A stretch of DNA of 64,000 nt, taken from Marinospirillum alkaliphilum DSM 21637. GTDB lineage: Bacteria; Pseudomonadota; Gammaproteobacteria; Pseudomonadales; Halomonadaceae. The position numbers and the translations under genes are program-made. Of the stretch, positions 37,885-46,387 are shown one piece after another; position 1 is the stretch's first letter, and the number at the start of each line of letters is the position of its first letter. The notes beneath the pieces are model-generated. The model had not been told where the DNA came from. It saw only the letters and a program-made list of their open reading frames with translations, and searched no databases. The stretch lies in NCBI RefSeq assembly GCF_900119735.1, contig NZ_FPJW01000001.1:344914-408913 (forward strand). The letters are read 5' to 3'.

Positions 37885-38649
37885 ATGTTGATGGCATTTT
37901 GCCGAACTGTCACATTGATGCTGTTGGTTGTATTTAGCCTGCCAGGGCATGCTGACACTGTGGACTGGGGGGAGGATCGACCTCACCCCAGAGACCCTTA
38001 TGAAAGCTGGAACCGCAAGGTTTTTGCTTTTAATGAAACCCTGGATGGCTGGGTACTCAAGCCAATAGCACGGGGTTACCGTGCAGTCACCCCTGGTTTT
38101 GTTCGCAAGGGTGTCGGCAACTTTTTTGCCAATCTGGGAGAGATTCCCAACTTTGCCAATAACCTGCTGCAAGCCAAACCAGCCGCTGCAGGTCGTGATG
38201 CAGTGCGTTTCACCCTGAACACTACCGTCGGGGTTCTGGGTTTGTTTGATCCGGCAACGTCGCTGGGCATCAGGCGCAGTGAAGAAGACTTCGGGCAGAC
38301 TCTCAATACCTGGGGTGTGCCACAGGGCCCCTACATTGTCTGGCCCTTTATTGGTGGTCAGACCCTCAGCCATACGGTCTCCTTGCCGGTGGATTATTAT
38401 TATCTCAATCCGGTGCGTTATGCGGTGGATGAGCCTGAAATCCGTTATGGTCTGGCTGCCCTTTATGCTGTGCACCAGCGATCAGAGTTGCTTGATGCTG
38501 AAAAGTTGATCCGAGGTGATCGCTACACCTTTATTCGCGATGCCTACCTGCAACGGCGTTCATTTCTGGTAAATGATGGGCGAATGGATTCTGATCCGTT
38601 TCTGGATGATGAAGACTTTTTCTTTGACGACGATGATTTTGCTTATTAG
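37885..38649 (+). CDS. mlaA: MlaA/VacJ family outer-membrane lipid asymmetry protein
   Basis: A 254-residue protein of the MlaA (VacJ) family, which extracts misplaced phospholipids from the outer leaflet of the outer membrane and passes them to the Mla pathway. PYESWNRKVFAFNETLD opens the conserved domain, and EDFGQTLNTWGVPQGPYIVWPFIGG is the core. The signal peptide (about 1-24) has no lipobox cysteine, as in some Pseudomonas MlaA proteins, so it may be a soluble or non-lipidated form. The very acidic C-terminus (DDEDFFFDDDDF) is unusual. It begins one base after the FabH2 stop; the in-frame extension to 37834 is unlikely. Confidence 0.92.
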   Translation: MLMAFCRTVTLMLLVVFSLPGHADTVDWGEDRPHPRDPYESWNRKVFAFNETLDGWVLKPIARGYRAVTPGFVRKGVGNFFANLGEIPNFANNLLQAKPAAAGRDAVRFTLNTTVGVLGLFDPATSLGIRRSEEDFGQTLNTWGVPQGPYIVWPFIGGQTLSHTVSLPVDYYYLNPVRYAVDEPEIRYGLAALYAVHQRSELLDAEKLIRGDRYTFIRDAYLQRRSFLVNDGRMDSDPFLDDEDFFFDDDDFAY

Positions 38650-38664
38650 CCATCAGTTGTACGC

Positions 38665-38689
38665 CGGTTAAATCTGCTTGATTTAACCG
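38665..38689. other. stem-loop after mlaA
   Basis: CGGTTAAATC (38665-38674) and GATTTAACCG (38680-38689) pair perfectly around TGCTT. No T-run follows, so it could be a 3'-end stabiliser or a Rho-dependent pause structure between mlaA and the phosphatase gene. Confidence 0.5.
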
Positions 38690-38756
38690 AACAGTCGGAT
38701 TACCGTTCAATGAAACGTCAGACCGAGTTCTGTCACATGCATCAGATGAGGTACGC

Positions 38757-39542
38757 ATGAGCAAACCGGAGCAGGATGCAGCGCTCAGGTGTCAGCAACT
38801 GGAACAAGAAAATGCTGATCTCAGGACGTCGCTGGAAATGCTACGTCAGGATCAGGAAGCCGGTTATCATGTACAGAAACGCCTGTTGCCACTGAATGCC
38901 ATGGAGCATCAGGGTTTTCGCCTCAATTACTGGCTGCAACCTTCCCTTTATCTTTCCGGCGACTTTCTGGATTTCTGGTCACCCAAGCCGGGCAAACTCC
39001 TCTTTTATCTTGCGGATGTCTCTGGACACGGTGCGTCTTCAGCCTTTGTGACTATACTTCTGAAATACATCGTTAGTCGTTACGCCAAGGAAGATGATTT
39101 GAGCCCGGCACGCCTTTGTACCCGCATTAACGAAGAGTTGTTGGTTGGCGGTCTGGATAAACACCTCACACTGGTGATGGGTTGTCTCGATACCCAGACA
39201 CGGCAACTGACTTATACCTTGGGTGCTCATCTGCCGGTGCCGTTGATGGTCAGTGATGGCGAGGTTCAGGAACTGGAAGGAAGCGGAATGCCGATTGGGC
39301 TCTTCCCAGGAGCAGTATACAAGGATTACACTTGCACCTTTCCTGAAAAGGGATGTCTGATGATGGCCAGTGATGGCGTGCTTGAAGTTCTGCCTGGAGA
39401 GGGTCTGGAAGCCCGGCAGAAAGAATGGAGACTAAGAGTGGCCGCCTCCGGCGGAGATCTCGAATCCCTGTTGCAGCGTTTGCCCGGTGAGCCTGATAAC
39501 TGGCCTGACGATGTGACCCTGATGACTGTAAGCGGTTTTTGA
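38757..39542 (+). CDS. SpoIIE-type PP2C phosphatase with coiled-coil N-terminus
   Basis: A 261-residue protein. The N-terminal coiled coil (about 5-40, CQQLEQENADLRTSLEMLRQDQEAG) is followed by a PP2C-like SpoIIE phosphatase domain. Its metal residues are in LSGDFLDFW, ADVSGHGASSAF, MASDGVLEV and DDVTLM. Such phosphatases dephosphorylate a STAS-domain partner, and a STAS protein is encoded immediately downstream. The equivalent Pseudomonas gene, as I remember it, carries a receiver domain ahead of the coiled coil; none is present here. Output is therefore probably controlled by other means. Confidence 0.9.
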   Translation: MSKPEQDAALRCQQLEQENADLRTSLEMLRQDQEAGYHVQKRLLPLNAMEHQGFRLNYWLQPSLYLSGDFLDFWSPKPGKLLFYLADVSGHGASSAFVTILLKYIVSRYAKEDDLSPARLCTRINEELLVGGLDKHLTLVMGCLDTQTRQLTYTLGAHLPVPLMVSDGEVQELEGSGMPIGLFPGAVYKDYTCTFPEKGCLMMASDGVLEVLPGEGLEARQKEWRLRVAASGGDLESLLQRLPGEPDNWPDDVTLMTVSGF

Positions 39543-39543
39543 T

Positions 39544-40038
39544 ATGCAAACAGGTAAGCTGTTGTCGGCCAAGTCGCAGCACACCTATATACTGAAGCTG
39601 GTTGGTGATGTCAGGCTGACCCTCTGCTGTACGTTGGATAAGCTTTTTGAGCGAATTTTTAACGATGCCGAGATTAATAGCATTGTGATTGATTTGTCTC
39701 AGGCGGATAACCTGGATAGCACCACTCTGGGTTTGCTGGCCAAGATCGCTGTAAAGGCCTCACTGAAAGGATTGATGCAACCCAGTATCATTTCTTCCAA
39801 TCGTGATATTACCCTGCTGCTGAACTCGATGGGATTCCAGCAGTATTTCCTGATTCTGGATCGACCACTGACCAGTTGTGAGCAATTGCAGGAAGTGCCG
39901 CAACTGGCTGGTTCTGAGTCCCATATTCGTGCTCAGGTGCTGGATGCACATCGAACACTGATGTCGATGAATGAGCATAACAAGGAAGCTTTCAAGAGTG
40001 TGGTGCAGGCACTGGAAGAGTGCCCGCAAACCCATTGA
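39544..40038 (+). CDS. STAS-domain protein, anti-sigma-factor-antagonist-like
   Basis: A 164-residue protein. The STAS domain covers about residues 10-105, with VIDLSQADNLDSTTLGLLAKIA in which the serine after LD is the usual phosphorylation site of SpoIIAA-type proteins (near residue 58). A C-terminal helical extension (about 115-160) adds to the usual length. It starts one base after the phosphatase stop, so the two are translated together. The expected partner is the phosphatase; the kinase or anti-sigma factor is not in the window. Confidence 0.88.
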   Translation: MQTGKLLSAKSQHTYILKLVGDVRLTLCCTLDKLFERIFNDAEINSIVIDLSQADNLDSTTLGLLAKIAVKASLKGLMQPSIISSNRDITLLLNSMGFQQYFLILDRPLTSCEQLQEVPQLAGSESHIRAQVLDAHRTLMSMNEHNKEAFKSVVQALEECPQTH

Positions 40039-40098
40039 TCAGGACTGCTTTCCTGATCCTTTTCTGAAGGGAAGGTTTGTTGAAGGGTGAAATGCCAG

Positions 40099-41028
40099 TC
40101 AAAGACTGGCTAAACGCTGCTCCAGCGTTTCCAGATCCTTGATGAATTGACGAATGCCCTGGGCCAGTTTTTCGGTGGCCATGGCATCCTGGTTTAGTGC
40201 CAGGCGAAAAGCCGCTTCATTCAATTCCACATCAGCCGGTTCCTGCGGCAAGTCCGGGTGCAGCACCCGCTGCAAATCACCCGAGTCAGCTTCCAGTTCC
40301 GCCAATAGTTTGGGCGCAATGGTGAGTCGATCACAACCGGCCAGGCATTCAATTTCCGAGGTATTACGGAAGCTGGCGCCCATGACAATGGTCTGGTAAC
40401 CACGGGATTTGTAATAGCGATAGATCTGCTGTACAGACATCACGCCCGGGTCCTTGTGACCACTGAAATCAGCATCTGGTTGTTGTGCCTTGTACCAGTC
40501 GAGGATGCGTCCCACAAAGGGAGAAATCAGTGTGACACCTGCATCCGCACAGGCGCGTGCCTGATCAAAGCCGAATAACAGCGTCAGGTTGCAACTGATG
40601 CCTTCCTTCTCCAGCTTCTCGGCCGCACGTATGCCTTCCCAGGTGGAGGCCAGTTTGATCAGGATACGACTTGGATCACCACCGGCACGACTGATCTGCT
40701 CAATCAGTTGATGGGCACGCTGCAAGCTGGCTTCTTCATCAAAGGAGGTGCGGGCATCCACTTCAACCGAAACATAACCGGGTACCTGCTGCTGCAGCTG
40801 GCTGGCCAGCAATGCGGCAAAGGTGTCATACAGGGGCAGACCAGTATGTCTGGACTGATTTGCTGCCTGTTGCAGTAGCGGTGCATAGGCCGGGATATCC
40901 AGTGCCTGCAGCAACAGGGATGGATTGGTAGTGGCATCAGTCGGCTGATATTGGCGAATGGCATTTAAATCACCGGTATCAGCAACCACCAGGGTCATTT
41001 GCCTGAGTTGTTCAAGTTTTGTGGGCAT
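40099..41028 (-). CDS. tal: transaldolase
   Basis: A 309-residue TalB-type transaldolase of the non-oxidative pentose phosphate pathway, exchanging a dihydroxyacetone unit between sedoheptulose-7-phosphate and glyceraldehyde-3-phosphate. The N-terminal [12 protein letters not shown] is the family start, and the Schiff-base lysine lies in [12 protein letters not shown] near residue 133. The C-terminal section has the usual DLETLEQRL end. A small hairpin (GCCAGTC-AAA-GACTGGC at 40094-40110) overlaps the stop. The gene is co-directional with dusA, which lies upstream on the minus strand. Confidence 0.96.
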   Translation of the reverse strand: MPTKLEQLRQMTLVVADTGDLNAIRQYQPTDATTNPSLLLQALDIPAYAPLLQQAANQSRHTGLPLYDTFAALLASQLQQQVPGYVSVEVDARTSFDEEASLQRAHQLIEQISRAGGDPSRILIKLASTWEGIRAAEKLEKEGISCNLTLLFGFDQARACADAGVTLISPFVGRILDWYKAQQPDADFSGHKDPGVMSVQQIYRYYKSRGYQTIVMGASFRNTSEIECLAGCDRLTIAPKLLAELEADSGDLQRVLHPDLPQEPADVELNEAAFRLALNQDAMATEKLAQGIRQFIKDLETLEQRLASL

Positions 41029-41088
41029 GTTCCATGTCTCCTATGTTTTTCCTATCTGAGCAGAGCAAAGCAGCAGATTCAATTCGAC

Positions 41089-42099
41089 CTAAGAAGCTGC
41101 TGGCTGCTGTTCAGGCACCAGGGCCAGGGCCTGTTCCAGTAGTTCCGGGCCTTCCCCCGCTAGGTGAGCGCGTTCACTGAGTAAGCGGCGGAAGCGGCGG
41201 GCACCAGGTACGCCCTGAAACAGTCCCAGCAGTGGTCGAATCATTGGGTTGAGTCGATCACCTGCTTGCAGGCGTTGTTCCACATAAGGCAGGTAGTCAC
41301 GAATGGCTTGATGACGCGTCAGGCCGGTGGCGGGGTCACCCATCAGCTGCTGATCCACTTCAGCCACCAGCCAGGGGTTGTTCCAGATGGCGCGCCCCAG
41401 CATCACTGAATCCACCTGCTGCAGTTGCTCCTTGCAGGCATCCAGGGTTTCCAGGCCGCCATTGATGCCAATAACCAACTCTGGATGCTGCTGTTTAAGA
41501 CGATGAACGCGACCATAATTCAGCGGTGGTATTTCACGGTTTTCCTTGGGTGACAGGCCCTGCAACCAGGCTTTACGGGCATGCAGGATAAAAATCCGGC
41601 AGCCGGCTTGTTGTTGCGCCTCAATGAAGGCTTCCAGATCAGCATCTTCATCCTGCTCATCAATGCCAATACGGCACTTGACAGTGACCGGTAAAGGAGT
41701 GGCCGCTTGCATGGCTTGCAGGCATTCTGCAACGCGTTGTGGGTGTGCCATCAGGCAGGCACCAATCAGGTTGTTCTGCACCCGGTCGCTGGGGCAGCCG
41801 ACATTCAGATTGATTTCGTCATAACCCCACTGGGTGGCCAGTTCAGTGCAGCGTGCCAGCTCATCCGGGTTGCTGCCGCCCAGCTGCAGAGCCAGTGGGT
41901 GTTCTTCAGCTGAAAAGTCCAGAAAGCGTTGTGGGTCCTTACCATGCAGGATGGCACCGGTGGTGACCATTTCTGTGTAAAGCAGGGTGTGGCGGCTCAG
42001 CAGGCGCAGAAAATAACGAAAGTGCCGGTCGGTGACATCCAGCATGGGTGCAACGGAAAAAACAGGGTAGGGCTTGCCGCCCCAGGCGTTATCAGGCAT
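41089..42099 (-). CDS. dusA: tRNA-dihydrouridine synthase A
   Basis: A 336-residue FMN enzyme that reduces uridine 20 and 20a in the D-loop of tRNAs. The FMN-binding start is FSVAPMLDVTDRHFRYFLRLL, the catalytic cysteine is in NLNVGCPSDRVQ, and KCRIGIDEQDEDAD is the DusA-type loop. The N-terminal ATG 42099 is well placed. A strong terminator-like hairpin lies in the leader about 35 bases upstream of the start (see the entry at 42134). It precedes tal on the minus strand; in Pseudomonas relatives dusA and tal sit in the same order. dusA is a frequent integration site in other species, but nothing inserted is seen here. Confidence 0.95.
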   Translation of the reverse strand: MPDNAWGGKPYPVFSVAPMLDVTDRHFRYFLRLLSRHTLLYTEMVTTGAILHGKDPQRFLDFSAEEHPLALQLGGSNPDELARCTELATQWGYDEINLNVGCPSDRVQNNLIGACLMAHPQRVAECLQAMQAATPLPVTVKCRIGIDEQDEDADLEAFIEAQQQAGCRIFILHARKAWLQGLSPKENREIPPLNYGRVHRLKQQHPELVIGINGGLETLDACKEQLQQVDSVMLGRAIWNNPWLVAEVDQQLMGDPATGLTRHQAIRDYLPYVEQRLQAGDRLNPMIRPLLGLFQGVPGARRFRRLLSERAHLAGEGPELLEQALALVPEQQPAAS

Positions 42100-42133
42100 G
42101 GCAGTCAGTCAGAATATAAAAGGTAAGCATTGT

Positions 42134-42173
42134 AAAACAAAAAGGCGGCCACTGCAGGGGGAGCAGGGCCGCC
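42134..42173 (-). terminator. intrinsic terminator or attenuator in the dusA leader
   Basis: On the minus strand GGCGGCC-CTGC pairs with GCAG-T-GGCCGCC (7 plus 4 pairs with one bulge, 7-base loop) and is followed by TTTTTGTTTT. It ends only about 35 bases before the dusA ATG, in the minus orientation. It could stop a short transcript starting to the right, or attenuate dusA. Confidence 0.7.
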
Positions 42174-42390
42174 GAAACGAGCAAGTGCGTAGGACAAACT
42201 TCCGTATTTGCCGCTAACGATTGAGGTGATAACAGACAAAGACCTCGGTAAACCGAGACTGCATTGTCAGAGAAAAATGGAGGTCAAGGAAGGTGGCGGA
42301 TTGTCGCAGAAATGCAGAACAGGGCGGAATCTTTTATACTGCGCGGCTGTGAAAGATTCTACCATCCATCAGTCTGAAGGTTAAATACCC
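42174..42390. promoter_or_regulatory. gltX/dusA intergenic region with a small hairpin and gltX -10
   Basis: This stretch contains no gene. A small hairpin CTCGGT-AA-ACCGAG lies at 42244-42257. On the plus strand TATACT at 42335-42340 is followed by GCGCGG, a GC-rich discriminator typical of growth-rate-controlled promoters, about 50 bases before gltX. A matching -35 was not found. Transcription of dusA must also begin here, before its leader terminator. Confidence 0.4.
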
Positions 42391-43896
42391 ATGACCGTGC
42401 GCACCCGCATTGCTCCTTCGCCAACCGGTGATCCTCACGTTGGTACGGCCTATATTGCCTTGTTTAACCTGTGTTTTGCGCGCCAGCACCAAGGCCAGTT
42501 TATTCTGCGTATTGAAGACACTGACCAGCAGCGTTCAACCCGTGAATCAGAACAGCAGATTTTTGATTCATTGCGCTGGTTGGGTCTGGAGTGGGATGAA
42601 GGTCCGGATGTGGGCGGCCCCCATGGCCCTTATCGTCAGAGTGAGCGGCGGGAGCTGTATGCCGGTTATGCCCAGGAACTGCTGGACAAGGGTAAGGCAT
42701 TCAAGTGTTACCGTACCCCTGAAGAGCTGGATGAGCTGCGTCGTGAGCGTCAACTGGCAGGAAAATCCACTGCTTTAAAACCCTCAGATCTTTATCTGCC
42801 GGATGATGAGGTTGCCCGGCGTGAAGCCGCTGGAGCGCCCTATGTGGTGCGCATGCTGGTACCGGAAGAGGAAGGTGCCTGCGTGATTGATGATCTGTTA
42901 CGCGGCCGTATTGAGCTGGACTGGGGCATGGTGGATGCGCAGATTCTACTGAAGTCCGATGGTATGCCCACTTACCACCTGGCCAATGTGGTGGATGATC
43001 ACCTGATGGAAATCACTCATGTGCTGCGCGGTGAGGAGTGGATCAACTCAGCACCCAAACACAAGTTGTTGTATGAGTACTTCGGTTGGCAGATGCCGGT
43101 GCTCTGTCATCTGCCGCTGTTGCGTAATCCTGATAAGTCCAAGCTGTCCAAGCGTAAGAATCCGACTTCCATCACCTTTTACCAGCGTATGGGTTACCTG
43201 CCGCAGGCGGTGATCAACTATCTGGGGCGCATGGGTTGGTCGATGCCGGATGAGCGGGAAAAATTCAGCCTGGATGAAATGATTGCTCACTTTGATATCT
43301 CCAGGGTATCCCTGGGTGGTCCGGTGTTTGATGTTGAAAAACTCAGTTGGCTGAATGGGGTGTACCTGCGTGAAGACCTGTCAGACGAGCAGTTTATTGC
43401 CGAGCTGATGAAGTGGGCCTTTAATAGCGATTATGTGCGTCAGATCATTCCACAGCTGCGTCCGCGGGTGGAAACCCTGTCTGATGTTGCTCCCTTGGCG
43501 GCTTTTTTCTTCAGTGGTCTGCCAAAACTGCAAAAAAGTGACTTCCTGGCGCTGGGCATGGAAGAGGAAGCGCTGGTCGAGTTGCTGCAGTTTCTGGTGT
43601 GGGAAATGGATGCATTGCGCGACTGGAACAAGGACGGCATCATGGCGTGTGTTAAAGCGCTGAGTGAGCAGGCGGGATTAAAAATGAAAGCCTACCTGCA
43701 GCCGGTGTTTCTTGCTGTGAGCGGCAGCACCAGCTCCACTTCAGTGCTGGATGCCATGGTGATCCTGGGGCCGGACATGAGTCGTGCCCGCTTGCGTCAT
43801 GCCTTGGATCTGGTGACTGAGGGCGGTGTCTCGAAGAAGCAGGCCAAGAAACTCGAGAAGGCTTATCAGCTGTTTGGTGAATCCAAAAAACTTTGA
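42391..43896 (+). CDS. gltX: glutamyl-tRNA synthetase
   Basis: A 501-residue class I aminoacyl-tRNA synthetase charging tRNA-Glu. The HIGH-type motif is [13 protein letters not shown] at residues 8-20 and the KMSKS-type loop is KLSKRK (251-256). The C-terminal anticodon-binding domain follows. The gene is immediately upstream of tRNA-Ala and tRNA-Glu; the latter is its own substrate, a conserved arrangement in pseudomonads. ATG 42391 begins with the expected [13 protein letters not shown]. Confidence 0.97.
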   Translation: MTVRTRIAPSPTGDPHVGTAYIALFNLCFARQHQGQFILRIEDTDQQRSTRESEQQIFDSLRWLGLEWDEGPDVGGPHGPYRQSERRELYAGYAQELLDKGKAFKCYRTPEELDELRRERQLAGKSTALKPSDLYLPDDEVARREAAGAPYVVRMLVPEEEGACVIDDLLRGRIELDWGMVDAQILLKSDGMPTYHLANVVDDHLMEITHVLRGEEWINSAPKHKLLYEYFGWQMPVLCHLPLLRNPDKSKLSKRKNPTSITFYQRMGYLPQAVINYLGRMGWSMPDEREKFSLDEMIAHFDISRVSLGGPVFDVEKLSWLNGVYLREDLSDEQFIAELMKWAFNSDYVRQIIPQLRPRVETLSDVAPLAAFFFSGLPKLQKSDFLALGMEEEALVELLQFLVWEMDALRDWNKDGIMACVKALSEQAGLKMKAYLQPVFLAVSGSTSSTSVLDAMVILGPDMSRARLRHALDLVTEGGVSKKQAKKLEKAYQLFGESKKL

Positions 43897-43914
43897 ATTC
43901 ATTGGAGAAAAGTC

Positions 43915-43952
43915 TTGACGGTGCGTAGGGTCGGCAGTAATATACGCACCGT
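43915..43952 (+). promoter_or_regulatory. tRNA operon promoter with overlapping inverted repeat
   Basis: TTGACG at 43915-43920 and TAATAT at 43938-43943 are separated by 17 bases, a near-consensus sigma-70 promoter, with a GC-containing discriminator after it. A perfect 10-base inverted repeat, ACGGTGCGTA (43918-43927) and TACGCACCGT (43943-43952), overlaps both elements, so a repressor site or a cruciform is possible. Confidence 0.75.
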
Positions 43953-43966
43953 CTTCCGGACATCGT

Positions 43967-44042
43967 GGGGCTATAGCTCAGCTGGGAGAGCGCCTGCCTT
44001 GCACGCAGGAGGTCAGCGGTTCGATCCCGCTTAGCTCCACCA
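43967..44042 (+). tRNA. tRNA-Ala (anticodon TGC)
   Basis: A 76-base cloverleaf with the CCA end encoded. It starts GGGGCTA and ends TAGCTCCACCA, pairing with one G-T. The anticodon TGC is at 44000-44002 within CCTGCCTTGCACGCAGG, and the T-loop is TTCGATC. The sequence is nearly identical to bacterial tRNA-Ala(TGC) as I know it. Confidence 0.97.
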
Positions 44043-44097
44043 AAGTTTTTTATAAGACCTGATAAACGTTTTATGAAAAGCTTTAGAGTGATAAAAC

Positions 44098-44173
44098 GTC
44101 CCATTCGTCTAGTGGTCCAGGACACCGCCCTTTCACGGCGGTAACAGGGGTTCGAACCCCCTATGGGACGCCA
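44098..44173 (+). tRNA. tRNA-Glu (anticodon TTC)
   Basis: A 76-base cloverleaf beginning GTCCCAT and ending ATGGGACGCCA. The anticodon stem is CCGCC/GGCGG (44125-44129 and 44137-44141), with loop CTTTCAC giving anticodon TTC at 44132-44134. The T-arm carries GGTTCGAACC. The CCA end is encoded. Lies 55 bases after tRNA-Ala, probably in the same transcript. Confidence 0.97.
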
Positions 44174-44217
44174 CTTGTTTCAGTGATTCTTCAGTGTTAA
44201 ACCCCGCCTTTCAAAAT

Positions 44218-44241
44218 AACTGACCTGGTGTCGGTTTTTTT
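44218..44241 (+). terminator. terminator of the tRNA operon
   Basis: AACTGAC (44218-44224) pairs with GTCGGTT (44230-44236, one G-T wobble) around CTGGT, followed by T-rich sequence to 44241. The region 44242-44382 up to the HD-GYP gene stop holds no further gene. Confidence 0.7.
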
Positions 44242-44382
44242 CGTTTTCAGTGTCTGATCTTTACGATATCCCTGGCTCGATTCGAGACTGTGGGTTGGTT
44301 GTTTTCGAGTAAGTGCTTGATTCCTCCCGCATCCATGCGAATCACAAGGCAAAACAGATGGAAAGATGAGTTTTGTTGTTGA

Positions 44383-46287
44383 TCAGAGTTCGTCTAGCAG
44401 CAGGTCGTTGGATAGCTGATAACGGGCTGGATCATCCGGGCCGATCAGCTTACCAAGCGAAGGCGTTTTGTTCAGGTCTACATCACGCATCGGGATAGCC
44501 TGATTGCTTTGTTTGTTGTACACCAGGCGCACCACCTGCGGCTGATGATCTTCATTCTGGCGTTTGACAAAGCCTAAATCGCCATTTTCAAAACTGACCA
44601 GTGAGCCAATGGGGAAAAGCCCCTGGCGTTTGATGAGTTGTTGTACGGCAGCCAATTCAAGTTGCTGTTGCATCCCCATCAGGCGTTTGTAAGCAACTGC
44701 ATGGGGTAAGCCAGCCTTGTAGCTGCGACCATTGGTCATGGCATCAAAGACATCAATCACTGCCGCCAGTTTGCCAACGGGACTGATGGAGATGCTTTTC
44801 AAGTGTTCGGGGTGCCCGCTGCCGTCCAGGCGTTCACAGTTCTGAGTGGCCACAAGCAGCGCAATTTCGGGAGTGCCTTGCTGGCGTGAAAGGATTTCAC
44901 GGGTCAACAGGGAGTGTTTGTGCATTACCTTGGCTTCCTGCTCAGTCAGGTCACCCCCTTTGCCGATGATGCGCTCAGGGATAAGCCCTTTACCCAGATC
45001 GTGGCACAAGCCGGCAAACATCAAATTGCGCAGGTAGTCCTTGTCGCGTGATTTGGGGTTGGTGACATTGTGCTGGGTTTGATCGACCAGCAGCACCGCA
45101 ACACTAACGGAGTGTTCATAAAGGTAGTTGCCAATGGTGCGGATACGTGTGTATAGAATCAGTTCCTGGCGATCCTGTTCCAGGGCTTGCAGCAACAGGT
45201 CACAAACTTCCCAGATTTCCTTGATGGAAAGAGGGTTCTTTTCCCTTAGTTGCATGACCAGGCGGCGAACAGCACCCACAGCCTTGGTGTGAGCTTCAGC
45301 AATGCTGATTTTTTCTGGCAGTGCCGGATTGGGTTCATTCCGCTCCTGGTTTTTGCCCGTTTCATCCTTTTTGCCGTCTTTGCCCTTTTCCTTGTTGGCA
45401 GCAGGTGGGGTAAAGAGTTCTGAGGCTGGTGCAGAAATGGCGTTGCCGCTGCTGGCACGGGCGTTGTCGCGTTGAAGTTCGGTGACCACAAAGGAGATCT
45501 GGCGATCCAGCTTGGGGTTCATGTTAATGAACTGGCAGCCAAGGCTGCTGATGTCGCGGTTTTCATCATACCCGACATGGCGAACGGCAATACCCAGGTC
45601 AATCAGATGGCCGTTGGGGAAAATGATATGGCAGCTGGTGTATTCAGTGTTTTTGGGTAGTGCTTCCTGCAGATCGCCGGGTACTTCAATCTGGCAGCCC
45701 TGGGCAGACAGGTCGCGCAGCAGGCCTTCATGTGCCCAGGTTGGGTTTTGTGGAATGATGTTGTCGTATTCGTCCCGTTTGACGGGTGGCACCTTTACGC
45801 CAAGGCGAACCGGGATTTCCAGTGACATGCGAATGGGGGCGCGATAAAACTGACGCCTTTGTAAAAATTGCAGCTCCGTCGGAAAGGGGATCTTGTAGAT
45901 CGGGCTACCTTCCTTTACAGCCCTGCCGGAAGCCTGCATGTGGGCTGCGCTGATTTTGCAGCCGTCGTGAAAGCTGTCAAAGCTGAAGGGGATGGCTTTG
46001 GCCATCAGTTCATCACCCCACTTGGGAGTGACTTCATCGAGCAGGAAATAACCTTCCTTGTAGTTAACCGCCAGAACCATGCTGGTGTAATAGTCCGCCA
46101 CTGAATCAAAGTGCAGTTTCAGGGGGGTGTGCTTGGACTGCAGGCGGCGCAGCAGACGATAGACGCCTTCCGGTGACTTGATCAGTTGACCCTCAGGTTT
46201 GTTTTGGTGCGCACCTGAGTTGTTATCGGTTCTGCTTTCTTCCATAGTTGCCACTAAGTCGGTCCTGGCTCGGTGAGGGTTGGCCAA
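44383..46287 (-). CDS. YcgR-PilZ-HD-GYP protein, c-di-GMP-related
   Basis: A 634-residue cytoplasmic protein. The N-terminal YcgR-like domain (about 37-140) is followed by PilZ (about 141-270), with RRQFYR (144-149, the RxxxR motif) and DLSAQG (192-197). This PilZ should bind c-di-GMP. A charged linker (about 295-325, KEKGKDGKKDETGK) leads to an HD-GYP-like domain (about 330-545) with His392, HD at 429-430, Lys433 and His458. The HHE motif has become NCE (483-485), and GYP is GHP (491-493). Two metal-binding histidines are therefore missing. Start is TTG at 46287 or, more conventionally, ATG at 46245; the Shine-Dalgarno AAGGAG lies too near the TTG. It may read c-di-GMP rather than cleave it. 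Confidence 0.85.
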   Translation of the reverse strand: MANPHRARTDLVATMEESRTDNNSGAHQNKPEGQLIKSPEGVYRLLRRLQSKHTPLKLHFDSVADYYTSMVLAVNYKEGYFLLDEVTPKWGDELMAKAIPFSFDSFHDGCKISAAHMQASGRAVKEGSPIYKIPFPTELQFLQRRQFYRAPIRMSLEIPVRLGVKVPPVKRDEYDNIIPQNPTWAHEGLLRDLSAQGCQIEVPGDLQEALPKNTEYTSCHIIFPNGHLIDLGIAVRHVGYDENRDISSLGCQFINMNPKLDRQISFVVTELQRDNARASSGNAISAPASELFTPPAANKEKGKDGKKDETGKNQERNEPNPALPEKISIAEAHTKAVGAVRRLVMQLREKNPLSIKEIWEVCDLLLQALEQDRQELILYTRIRTIGNYLYEHSVSVAVLLVDQTQHNVTNPKSRDKDYLRNLMFAGLCHDLGKGLIPERIIGKGGDLTEQEAKVMHKHSLLTREILSRQQGTPEIALLVATQNCERLDGSGHPEHLKSISISPVGKLAAVIDVFDAMTNGRSYKAGLPHAVAYKRLMGMQQQLELAAVQQLIKRQGLFPIGSLVSFENGDLGFVKRQNEDHQPQVVRLVYNKQSNQAIPMRDVDLNKTPSLGKLIGPDDPARYQLSNDLLLDEL

Positions 46288-46387
46288 TGCTCCTTAATAC
46301 CTTTTCATGTGTCAAAAATCAAGATTAAGTCATTGATTTTTGCAAGAAAGAGCAAGGGCCTTGAGTTGTGGGTGCAGCTGAATGCCT

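Noticed and set aside
43652-44125. 157-codon minus-strand frame over the tRNA genes
   Set aside because: It runs through two tRNAs and the end of gltX, so it cannot be a real gene.
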